Source of the DNA: Planctomycetaceae bacterium
GTDB taxonomy: Bacteria > Planctomycetota > Planctomycetia > Pirellulales > Pirellulaceae
Direction: 5' to 3'
DNA: 44,611 nucleotides
NCBI GenBank assembly: GCA_002723275.1
Contig: PBNZ01000033.1
Location: forward strand, 1 to 44,611
The notes under the pieces were generated by a model. That model was not told the DNA's origin. It searched no databases and worked only from the letters and a program-made list of their open reading frames with translations. The position numbers were made by a program, and so were the translations under genes. This document shows positions 34,706 to 42,799 of this stretch, one piece after another (the first letter of the stretch is position 1; every line of letters begins with the position of its first letter).

Positions 34706-36150
34706 GCGTCGATCCCACGGGCCCCTTGCCTCAGGAGATACTCCAGCAAACGTTCGGCCATCCAGACTTTCGTGGTCAACAGAGCAGAATCATTGATCGA
34801 ATTCTCGACGATCAACACGCTTTGGTGATCATGCCCACCGGTATGGGAAAATCTCTGTGCTTTCAAATCCCAGCGATTCTGCTTCGTCGTCAATCAGACG
34901 ACCGTCGACAATTGAGCCTTGTCATCTCACCACTCATCGCGTTGATGAAAGACCAGGTTGATTCGCTTCAAACGAAAGGCGTTGACGCCAGCTTCATCAA
35001 TTCATCCCTGACACGCTCCGAACGCATGAAGCGGTACGAGAATGTGGCTGAGGGACATTACGATCTGCTATATGTGACTCCCGAAAGATTTCGAAAATCC
35101 GAGTTTGTGGAGATCATTGGCAAGCGCAAGGTCGGCCTGCTCGCGGTCGATGAAGCCCATTGTATCAGTGAATGGGGACACGACTTCCGTCCGGACTACA
35201 CACGATTACGAGAATTCCGTGAATTGCTAAACAACCCCACCACCATTGCGCTCACCGCAACTGCGACTCCCGACGTACAGCGTGACATTGTCCACCAATT
35301 GGGAATCGACGCCGACGCGATTGAATTATTTCATGAAGGAATTGATCGTCCCAACTTAAATCTGCACGTACAACAAGTCTGGGGCTTCGAAGAGAAACTT
35401 GAGTTCATTGAAAAAGCTCGCGAACGCTGGCCAGGGAGTGGCATCGTTTATTTCACGCTGATCAAAACGCTCGAATACTTCAGCGACCGGCTCAATGAAA
35501 GAGAAGTCCCACACTTGATCTACCATGGAGATCTCGACCGCACTCGTCGAAAACGATTACAAGATCGATTCATGAATCAAGCCAACCACCTGGTTCTAGC
35601 GACGAACGCGTTCGGCATGGGAGTCGACAAGGAAGACATTCGCATGGTCATCCATGCCGACATCCCTGGTTCGATGGAATCCTACTATCAGGAAATTGGC
35701 CGCGCCGGACGCGATGGCCAACCTTCCGAATGCACTCTCCTCTACGATGATGCAGATCTGATGACGCAGATGGAGTTTCTGAATTGGAGTAATCCCAATG
35801 CAGAATTCTACGAGCGAGTCCATGATTTCCTGACGCATGAACTCGAACAAGTGAACGCCTTTGGCTGGGAATGGCTGCGAGAAAAAATTCACGCCCGCGA
35901 CAAACATGATCACCGCCTCGAAACAGTCATCTCGATGCTCGATCGCCACGGAGTCATCGACTCAACGGCCCCCGATCAAATTCAGGATGTGCAACCTTTG
36001 CCCGATGCACTCCGGGATCAACAACGCTTGCAGGAAAAACTGAAACGAGACCAAGAGAAACTCTACGCGCTCGTGCAGTATGTGAAGCATGAAGACGATC
36101 GCAAAGCCTTCATTCACGAATACTTCGGCCTCCCCTACCACTCAGATTGA
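34702..36150 (+). CDS. RecQ-like ATP-dependent DNA helicase lacking the zinc-binding cysteines
   Basis: A 482-residue superfamily 2 helicase of the RecQ group. Motifs in order: the RecQ-specific N-terminal region (FGHPDFRGQQSRII), Walker A MPTGMGKS, motif Ib region, DEAH box with the RecQ loop (DEAHCISEWGHDFRPDY), motif III TATATP, motif V ATNAFGMGVDK and motif VI QEIGRAGRDGQ. The C-terminal region keeps the Arg...YFG helix of the zinc domain (RKAFIHEYFG at about 469-478), but the protein stops four residues later and the zinc Cys residues are absent; no HRDC domain follows. It probably unwinds DNA in repair or recombination. The start overlaps the peptidase stop (ATGA), giving translational coupling between unrelated functions. 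Confidence 0.9.
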   Translation: MSVDPTGPLPQEILQQTFGHPDFRGQQSRIIDRILDDQHALVIMPTGMGKSLCFQIPAILLRRQSDDRRQLSLVISPLIALMKDQVDSLQTKGVDASFINSSLTRSERMKRYENVAEGHYDLLYVTPERFRKSEFVEIIGKRKVGLLAVDEAHCISEWGHDFRPDYTRLREFRELLNNPTTIALTATATPDVQRDIVHQLGIDADAIELFHEGIDRPNLNLHVQQVWGFEEKLEFIEKARERWPGSGIVYFTLIKTLEYFSDRLNEREVPHLIYHGDLDRTRRKRLQDRFMNQANHLVLATNAFGMGVDKEDIRMVIHADIPGSMESYYQEIGRAGRDGQPSECTLLYDDADLMTQMEFLNWSNPNAEFYERVHDFLTHELEQVNAFGWEWLREKIHARDKHDHRLETVISMLDRHGVIDSTAPDQIQDVQPLPDALRDQQRLQEKLKRDQEKLYALVQYVKHEDDRKAFIHEYFGLPYHSD

Positions 36151-36539
36151 TATGGCGTGCAATCGAACGGCAGAACTTCGGATCCATCTGCTGTCGACGG
36201 AGCTCCCAACGTCCCCCAAAGTCGGGTCGCATACCGCAAGAAGGAGGGGACACCGACCTTTCTTGAAAACGTTTCCTTGACGACAAAACCACCCCGCAAG
36301 AAATCGTTTTTTTAGCTCGCGAATTTTTTTGCGATTCCCAACAAATGCGCTGCGCGATCCATCTTTTTGAAGGACCACGATTTACAGTGAATCCTTTGCT
36401 CTGAATCAAAAAAGATCGGTAAAGGCACGCATTTCCTGGCTATTCAAAACCGATGTCGACTCCTTCACCGATCAGTTCTGCTGTGCTATTTTCAGCGGCT
36501 CGTTTGGAGCTGGGATGGGCAGAGAAAGAGGAGTTCAAG
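36151..36539. other. Intergenic region after the RecQ-like gene
   Basis: These 389 bases show no convincing gene. A weak hairpin (CGCGAA, four T's, TTTGCG; around 36319-36335) lies in an A/T-rich part and could end the upstream transcript. AGAGGAG about eight bases before ATG 36540 is the ribosome site of the next gene, and its promoter must lie here. Confidence 0.45.
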
Positions 36540-37454
36540 ATGGATCGATATCGAACGAAGACCTACACCCTTTTGCTGGTGGTAGCCGTCGTTCTGACAG
36601 GGGCAAGTTACAGCGGGGCAGAAACCACAGAATCGTCTGCAGAGACGAACTGGAAAACCGATTACACATCGGCCTATGAGGAGGCAAAAACGAGTGGCAA
36701 GCTGCTGTTGGTCTATTTCCACAGCCCCACAATCGATGCAACGTGTCGTTCTTTCGAAGAATCAACACTCAACGATGCTGAGATCAAGGAGAGCCTCGCA
36801 GATTTTGTTCTCGCCAAGGTCCCCACAACCGCCGAGACAAATTTGGAGGACAACCCAATCTGTCTGCTCGACCACGGCGCCTTTGAGCAGATGAGAGGTC
36901 AGCAGGGCATCGCCATCATCGACCTGAAGAACAAAGAGCGTTCATTCTACGGAAAGACAGTCAGTTGTTTGCCGTTTGAACAGCCTGTTTACTTTGCTCC
37001 TAAGTATTGGGGCATCCAATCGATGCGAACGCTGTTAAATCTTCCTCCAGGTTCCATCACCCAACGAACTTTGACGTACGCGATTCGTTGTCATCCTGAA
37101 GGCCCGGCGAGCACCGAAGGACATCCTCACCCGGTACTTTTTGAAGCCTGTGCCCAACACTCCCAGCATCAGGCATCCATCTTGAAACAAGGACATCACA
37201 ACTGGAGTTCTCGGTTCCAGGAAATCTATCACCAGATCGGTGGGCAACCCCCGATTGAAGTTTGTGCAGAGAGCTGGCCGGGGGAAAACCTGCTCGAGGC
37301 GAGCTTCAGCTGCGTTTCTTCATGGCGACAGTCCAGCGGACATTGGGGCGCGATCCGAGCCCGCCAACCTGCATTCGGCTACGACATTATTCGTGGTAGC
37401 AATGGAGTTTGGTATGCGACGGGCATCTTCGGCGGAGTCGACGTCAGTAATTGA
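36540..37454 (+). CDS. Secreted thioredoxin-like protein with CAP/SCP-like C-terminus
   Basis: A 304-residue exported protein (signal 1-27, MDRYRTKTYTLLLVVAVVLTG). Residues about 37-130 resemble a thioredoxin fold (AYEEAKTSGKLLLVYFHSP, then SFEESTLNDAEI), but the usual CxxC is replaced by SPTIDATC, leaving one Cys (C69). Residues about 205-304 look like a CAP/SCP-type domain: HNWSSRFQEIYHQIG, CAESWPGENLLEA, SSWRQSSGHWGAI and GVWYATGIFGG. This pairing recurs in planctomycetes as I recall; its function is not known. The ATG at 36540 has AGAGGAG about eight bases ahead; an earlier in-frame ATG at 36453 gives no signal peptide. Two hairpins follow the stop. Confidence 0.82.
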   Translation: MDRYRTKTYTLLLVVAVVLTGASYSGAETTESSAETNWKTDYTSAYEEAKTSGKLLLVYFHSPTIDATCRSFEESTLNDAEIKESLADFVLAKVPTTAETNLEDNPICLLDHGAFEQMRGQQGIAIIDLKNKERSFYGKTVSCLPFEQPVYFAPKYWGIQSMRTLLNLPPGSITQRTLTYAIRCHPEGPASTEGHPHPVLFEACAQHSQHQASILKQGHHNWSSRFQEIYHQIGGQPPIEVCAESWPGENLLEASFSCVSSWRQSSGHWGAIRARQPAFGYDIIRGSNGVWYATGIFGGVDVSN

Positions 37455-37475
37455 TACGAGCGGCGCAAGAATTCT

Positions 37476-37521
37476 ACGCGTCTTGTTCCGCCAAGACGCG
37501 TTTGCAACCGATCAGTCGGTT
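37476..37521. terminator. Two tandem hairpins between convergent genes
   Basis: ACGCGTCTTG (37476-37485) and CAAGACGCGT (37492-37501) form a perfect 10-bp stem with a six-base loop. AACCGA (37506-37511) and TCGGTT (37516-37521) form a second 6-bp stem that touches the stop codon of the minus-strand gene. They fill the 66-base gap between two convergent genes and probably end both transcripts, although T tracts are short on both sides. Confidence 0.65.
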
Positions 37522-38294
37522 CAGTCCTTAAGCTCACGGACCTCGACTTTACGGAACTGGACGGGGTGGCTTTCCGATTGCAAAGAAATCGTACCACCGG
37601 CAAGTTGCGTCCCATCATCCTTTTGCGGCTTCTGGTACTCCAACACAACTTCGCCGTCCATGATATGCCGAATGACTTCGTTGCCGCGCACTTCGATTTC
37701 GACCGTTACCCATCGATCGCCGTGGTAGGTCTTTGATTTCGAATTATTGCAGTGGCGTTTGACGAGTTTGTCACCCATGACGATGTGCGTACCGGGTGTA
37801 CATACGTTGGCGGTTGTTCGAGGATTCGTACCATTGCCTCCCAAAAGTTGCACTTCGATCGAATCCGGGAAATCCTGGCCTTTGCTCATGGTCGCAGGAT
37901 CCTGCCCGTGCAACATGATGCCACTGTTTCGAAATGCCCAGCCGGGGCCGCCCGGCATCTGGTCTCCGATAAACCGATATTCAACACGAATAACGTAATT
38001 CGAGAATGGTTTGTCGTAGAAGATATGGCCAAAGCGCGCATTGAAAGGTTGCTTGTATTGATCGTAGGAAACGGTCAGAAGCCCATCTTCAACTCGAAAT
38101 GTATCGCCGAAGTTATCTCCTGCCTCATGACCGCGAATCTTGACAGTCCAACCGTCGAGGTTTTTTCCATTAAAGAGTTGAATCCATTCTGCATCTTTTT
38201 CCTCGGCGTTATCGCCCGCACAAAGCGGAGCGGTCGAGAAAGAACAGAAGGTCAATAATACGGTGGCCAATTTCCAAGATCGTCGGTTTATCAT
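37521..38294 (-). CDS. DUF1080 (3-keto-disaccharide hydrolase domain) secreted protein
   Basis: A 257-residue exported protein (signal 1-26, ends APLCAG) made of one DUF1080 beta-sandwich: WIQLFNGKNLDGWTVK at about 37-52, FRVEDGLLTV, NYVIRVEYRFIGDQ, NSGIMLHGQDP and PDSIEVQLLGG are typical, and it ends in PVQFRKVEVRELKD. The fold is concanavalin-like and the family is named for a 3-keto-disaccharide hydrolase domain. Planctomycetes carry very many copies, often secreted and near oxidoreductases. The exact substrate is unknown. It is transcribed away from the ExbD-like gene. Confidence 0.92.
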   Translation of the reverse strand: MINRRSWKLATVLLTFCSFSTAPLCAGDNAEEKDAEWIQLFNGKNLDGWTVKIRGHEAGDNFGDTFRVEDGLLTVSYDQYKQPFNARFGHIFYDKPFSNYVIRVEYRFIGDQMPGGPGWAFRNSGIMLHGQDPATMSKGQDFPDSIEVQLLGGNGTNPRTTANVCTPGTHIVMGDKLVKRHCNNSKSKTYHGDRWVTVEIEVRGNEVIRHIMDGEVVLEYQKPQKDDGTQLAGGTISLQSESHPVQFRKVEVRELKD

Positions 38295-38534
38295 CGAATC
38301 ACTCTTTCAGACAGTGGGCAATGGAGGGTCAGGCAACAAGCTCGCGGAACGCTCAATGGGCCAAACGATACCCGCTCGATCGACGGTCGTCCTGAACGCC
38401 GCGCCGAGTCGCTGAGCTTCGCGGCGAGATGTATTGTAACGTTTTGCGTCTCAAATGCATTCTCGAATTAGAGATAGCGCGTCGCAAACCGATCTTTGTA
38501 CGCCGAAAAACTGAGGTCCCAGGGAGTCCGAACG

Positions 38535-39077
38535 ATGAACCGAGATTCGCATCGCAGCAACCCGGCGGTCATCATTGTGGTTAGTCTGGCGTTCATTTGT
38601 CTTCTGGTAATGGGAGTGGCCATCGTGGCGGTCGTCGGATTGTATTTGACGAATCGATCCGCTCGTGACCATGCGACTCGATTGCAAATGGAAAAGATCA
38701 TCATGCAGAAAAAGTTCGCAGAATCGCGTCAAAAGCTCCTCGAAGAGCCGATCGAAAGAAACGAGCATCAACCGAGGGCTGAAATCACATCTGACGCGAC
38801 CGAAACGGAATTCATCTCAGGAGACGCGTTGATTGAAATTAACGTCGATGAAGCGGGCATCTTGCGGATCAGCCAACGCGCAATCAATATCGCATCATTA
38901 CGAGCACGAGACGTGGATTCTCAACACCCCAAGGTGCTCATTCATGTCGACAAGCGTATGGGAACCGACGAAACCCAAGAACTCTTGGACTACATCAGTG
39001 AGATTGAGATCGCGGACATCGAGGTGAAACTGAAAGAACAGATCGGATCAGGGCAAGAAGAAACCAAAACTCATTAG
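38535..39077 (+). CDS. Single-pass membrane protein with ExbD/TolR-like periplasmic domain
   Basis: A 180-residue protein with one membrane helix (about 10-38, NPAVIIVVSLAFICLLVMGV...), a charged linker, and a C-terminal domain (about 98-170) with the ExbD/TolR pattern: INVDEAGILRISQRAINIASL, then KVLIHVDKRMGTDETQELLDYISE, then IADIEVKL. ExbD proteins couple proton flow to TonB or Tol work, but the membrane Asp of ExbD is missing here and no ExbB/TolQ gene is adjacent, so this is a remote relative of uncertain role. GGGAG lies about ten bases before ATG 38535; the frame upstream of it (from 38496) is not used. The 3' end overlaps the convergent porin pseudogene by 30 bases. Confidence 0.7.
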   Translation: MNRDSHRSNPAVIIVVSLAFICLLVMGVAIVAVVGLYLTNRSARDHATRLQMEKIIMQKKFAESRQKLLEEPIERNEHQPRAEITSDATETEFISGDALIEINVDEAGILRISQRAINIASLRARDVDSQHPKVLIHVDKRMGTDETQELLDYISEIEIADIEVKLKEQIGSGQEETKTH

Positions 39078-40453
39078 CACTCGGTTCGCCTCACCCCGCT
39101 GCAAATCTTTATCTTCTATCGTCCCCAAAAGATACTCGACACCGACAAACATATGATCCATCGGATTCCAAATGAGGTTTACCGCCAGATAAGTATTCAG
39201 CTTGAGGGCATCGTCAGGCTGACCCGGAAGATTGTCAATTCGACTTTCGCTGCAAGTAAAATTGGAGGTGAGTTGATCGGCCCAACTGAGCGTCCACCCC
39301 ACCATCCAGCCAAAGGTGTCGAGCGTCCCAAGTGAAGTCTCACTCACCGCCGCAATTTCAGGAAGGCCACGGTAATTTCCGACCCCGTCTCCAAACAAAA
39401 TCTGATAGTAGACCTTATTGCCCGGTGTCAGGAGCATCGCTCCAGTAAAATTGGCCCCCCATCCCAGCCCGTTTGAACGGGATCGTCCCCGGTTTGCACA
39501 CCAAGCTCCCGTATCACTCCTGCCACTTGAAACTGTCCCCATTCCGGTGACCAGCGGAGGTGGCTGATGAAATCGGGCGTTTGCGTCACGGGATTCACAA
39601 TGACGCCTTCAGGAACTTCAATGAGAATATCAGGGTTTTCAACGGCGACGGCAACCGTGAACTGTTCGGTAAAAATACTCTCCGTCCAACGCAGGTGAGC
39701 CGGACGTCGATTCACTGAGGAGACTGCCGCGTCTACATCGAGTGTCGCTGGTAAAGCTTCTCGGCTCGTAAACGTTGTTTACGTCTGCCCAACCAGTAGT
39801 TTTTGCACTTCCCCGTAGGCATGTCGCAGTCAATAGCTGTTATTGGGACCGAAGAGATCGCCTTCGATGTAAAACCTCACGGGGCCTCTTGGCGAATCCC
39901 AACGTGCATCAAAATTAAGCTGTGTTTGCTGTGCATGAAAACGCGTGTTCTGTCGAGGAACGGCACCAATGGGAATCGTCGTTGTATTAAATTGGTCTTT
40001 CGAGTCAATCGGATCGAAGTCGTGAATCAGATTCGCTTTGACGTAACCGTCTATCTTCATGGCGACGCCCTTGCCTCGAATCACAATGCCATTCGCAAAA
40101 TCGCCCGACGGAGCGTAAAAATCATCTCCGACATTCAAGCTTGAATTTCTGATATCGAAATTTGGATTTACCAGACTCTGATCATTCACTTGATCAGGGG
40201 TAGGCCAATCGATATCGGCTGGCGGTTCCAAATCCGAGAAATACTAGTCTTCATCTTGGACGATGATTGGAGGCACGTCGTCTTGATAGGCTGTCAGAAC
40301 GACCATCGTGGACGACGGCTGTCTCACTCGAGGCAGGCGATAAATTTCATTTGGAATCCGTGATGGCACATCACTAGCGACAACGGTTGCTCCCACCATG
40401 AAAAGTAGGAGACTGATCAGCGAGCACGCAAACCTTTGATTGCCTTCATGCAT
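39048..40453 (-). pseudogene. Broken DcaP-like outer-membrane porin gene
   Basis: The remains of a porin of about 465 residues can be followed along one frame. Residues 1-25 are a signal peptide (MHEGNQRFACSLISLLLFMVGATVVA). The body reads MKIDGYVKANLIHDFDP, GPVRFYIEGDLFG, LRHAYGEVQKLLVGQT, TTFTSREALPATLDVDAAV, RPAHLRWTESIFTEQF and GQFQVAGVIRELG. The 3' part (WGANFTGAMLLTPGNKVYYQ to FGFFLP) lies in another frame. Disabling changes: TAG at 40246-40244, TGA at 39832-39830 (where an Arg codon is expected before LRHAY), TAA at 39781-39779 (where Trp is expected in VGQTW), and a net one-base loss within about 39455-39480, near a run of six C's. All three stop codons occur, so recoding is excluded as the explanation. 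The intact gene would form a channel for small solutes. Confidence 0.88.
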
Positions 40454-40595
40454 CAATTTCAGCGATTGCTACTCACGAACACCCAGGGATCTACCTTGGT
40501 TCATCGTGAACAGCGGCTGGTGAAGTTTAACGATTGTGCCGATTCTGCTTCTCAACGGTCGTTTCCCCGATGGGAGGAACTTTTCCCGGAAGTGC

Positions 40596-42110
40596 TCAGG
40601 GAGTGACTCCATACAGCAGGCCGTATTTCGCATACAAATGATCGACAAGCGGTTGATGCTGCAATGGTTCGCCCGTGACCTGCTCAAGGATCCCGGCCGC
40701 CGAGTAGCATTGTCCGACCTGATGGATCTTTGTTTGGAGCCATTGACGCAGAGGGGTGAATTCTCCGGCGGCGAACATGGCGTCCAGGTCGCCCAGATCA
40801 AGCCTGGCCTGGCGAAAGAATTGTGCCGCGTAGAGATTACCCAGGGAATAGGTCGAGAAATAGCCGATCGCTCCGCCACTCCAATGAATATCCTGGAGCA
40901 CACCGTCGGCGTTCGAAGGCGGTGTAATCCCAAGATAGTCGGAGTACTTCTGATTCCATGCATCGGGAAGATCATCCACCGCAAGTGTTCCGTCGACCAA
41001 TGCCTGCTCCAACTCAAAACGAATAATGATATGAAGATTGTAGGTCGCTTCGTCGGCTTCAACTCGAATCAGCGAGGGCTGCACATCATTCACGGCCGCA
41101 TAGAATTGTTCGACCGATACGCTCGTGAGAGCTTGAGGGAACAATTCCTGAGCACGTGGAAAGAAGTATTCCCAGAAAGCCAGACTGCGGCCAACAAAAT
41201 TCTCCCACAGTCGTGACTGAGATTCGTGAATTCCAAGCGAAACATACTCACCGGGCGGCAAGCCATGCAACTCGGTTCTCAATCCTTGGTCGTAGATTCC
41301 GTGTCCCGCTTCATGCAAGGTCCCAAAAAATGCGGAGGCGAAGAAGGACGAGTCATAGCGAGTTAGAATTCGGCAATCATTCGGACCTAAACTTGTACAG
41401 AACGGATGTTCTGTCTCATCGAGTCGACCTCTTTGAAAATCGAAACCGACGGCCGTCGCCGCCTCAACACCAATTTTACGTTGAGCATCGACGGGATAAT
41501 CACGTCGCAACAATTCTGACGGAGCTTTTTGTGAGGATTCCTTGATCTGCTGAATCAAAGGCACGAGTGCTTCGCACAATTGATTCAATACGGTTGCGAC
41601 CTCTGAAGTCTTCGCACCAGGTTCGTATTCATCGAGCAGCGCATCATATCGACATCCCTCGTGGCCGATCGCATCTGCTTCCTGCTGTTTTAAGGAGAGC
41701 AATTTTTCCAGATGAGGCTTGAATTCAGCAAAGGAATCATTGGCTCGAGCACTCACCCAGGCCTGTTGCCCCAATACGGCTGCCCGTGTCAGCTCTTCCA
41801 CCAAAGTCTGAGGTAATTTGGTGCGTCGAACATATTCTCGCCGAAGCTGTCGAATCGTGGTGCCAGCATCGCTATGCGGGTCGTCAGCCAGATCACTTTC
41901 TGCAAGTTCGGTGAGCCAATCATCTAGCTGTTTGGCGGTCTGTCGTTGATGAATCATTCCCGACAGATAGGTCAGTTGTTCAGCACGATAACTGCCGGCT
42001 GCGGGCGGCATCCCGGTCCGCTCATCCCATCCCAAAACCGCCAAAGTGGAAGAAAGCAGAGCGGTTTCACGTTGATAGCTACAAAGTTGTTCCCAGGTCG
42101 ACTGGCCCAT
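40596..42110 (-). CDS. Carboxypeptidase of family M32 (Taq type)
   Basis: A 504-residue zinc metallocarboxypeptidase of family M32. The HExxH motif is H266-E-A-G-H270, with the third ligand in HESQSRLWEN (E296 region). Other family segments are visible: LAVLGWDERTGMPPAA near 23-38, DYPVDAQRKIG, HPFCTSLGPNDCRILTRYD, RVEADEATYNLHIIIRFELEQAL, and IHWSGGAIGYFSTYSLGNLYAAQF near 410-433. It removes C-terminal amino acids from peptides in the cytoplasm (no signal peptide). GGAGAG lies before the ATG at 42110. The length of about 500 residues is normal. It stands alone, 139 bases upstream of the porin remnant on the same strand. Confidence 0.95.
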   Translation of the reverse strand: MGQSTWEQLCSYQRETALLSSTLAVLGWDERTGMPPAAGSYRAEQLTYLSGMIHQRQTAKQLDDWLTELAESDLADDPHSDAGTTIRQLRREYVRRTKLPQTLVEELTRAAVLGQQAWVSARANDSFAEFKPHLEKLLSLKQQEADAIGHEGCRYDALLDEYEPGAKTSEVATVLNQLCEALVPLIQQIKESSQKAPSELLRRDYPVDAQRKIGVEAATAVGFDFQRGRLDETEHPFCTSLGPNDCRILTRYDSSFFASAFFGTLHEAGHGIYDQGLRTELHGLPPGEYVSLGIHESQSRLWENFVGRSLAFWEYFFPRAQELFPQALTSVSVEQFYAAVNDVQPSLIRVEADEATYNLHIIIRFELEQALVDGTLAVDDLPDAWNQKYSDYLGITPPSNADGVLQDIHWSGGAIGYFSTYSLGNLYAAQFFRQARLDLGDLDAMFAAGEFTPLRQWLQTKIHQVGQCYSAAGILEQVTGEPLQHQPLVDHLYAKYGLLYGVTP

Positions 42111-42799
42111 CTGAATATCTCTCCGTCAATTCGATCTACGTTTTTCTCAATCATTCAAAATGAACGGTACCGCATCTTAAGCCGCAGTATACGGGTTCGC
42201 CTGTCTGTCGACATGGCGGCTTAGCCGGTTTCATGACGCGTCCCGTGCCGGAATCCAGCGAATCACCGGGTTTTCCAAACTCAAAGCGTTCCGCGGGTAA
42301 AGACCTACACGTGAAGAGGGAGCAGAACAAGGGCGATGCCAGGATGGCTCGAGGAAGTCACGCCTGTTGCAAGGCAACTCGGTAAGAATTGCAGGCAAAA
42401 CCGCTTTACTCGTTGCCATGCATCCCTTTCGGGATGGAACGATGGCTTATCTGTTTTTCTCTTCGACACTTTGGCGGAACTTCTTCGAAATGATCGCGTT
42501 CCGTTGGTGCGGATTACAGCGACTCTCTTCAAGCTTTTCCTCAAGATCGAATTCGTGACGAAATTGAACATCACAGTTAAACTCGAAAGAAGGGGGATGA
42601 GACGACGGATTAAGAAATCGAAACACGACGTGTGACGAACCTCTGACCGTTGCGCGTAGTAGGAACAGTCGACCAAGTCTAAGTTGAGGCATTCAGATCT
42701 TGCCGTCGTAAAACGGGAATCCGTTCTGGCGTTCCATTCGGCATATCAATTCCCAACGACTTATCCCTGCAGAAATTGGCTCGTAATGAGGCAAACCAC
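42111..42799. other. Long divergent intergenic region
   Basis: These 689 bases lie between two genes transcribed apart. Open frames exist on the minus strand (42305-42676 and others), but they overlap each other, lack ribosome sites and match no family, so they are judged spurious. A small perfect hairpin (CATCCC, TTTC, GGGATG; 42421-42436) is followed on the plus strand by a T-rich stretch within about 30 bases and might be part of an unannotated RNA. Nothing firmer was seen. Confidence 0.45.

Noticed and set aside
36319-36335. A/T-rich hairpin after the RecQ-like gene as a terminator
   Set aside because: The stem is short, includes a G-T pair and has a T-only loop; too weak to list as a firm feature.
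39048-40453. Set of five small genes on the minus strand
   Set aside because: Joined along one frame (plus one shift) they form consecutive parts of a single porin, so they are pieces of one pseudogene.
42305-42676. Possible 123-codon minus-strand gene
   Set aside because: Composition is unlike the neighbours, no ribosome site or family match is visible, and several other frames over the same stretch are equally open.
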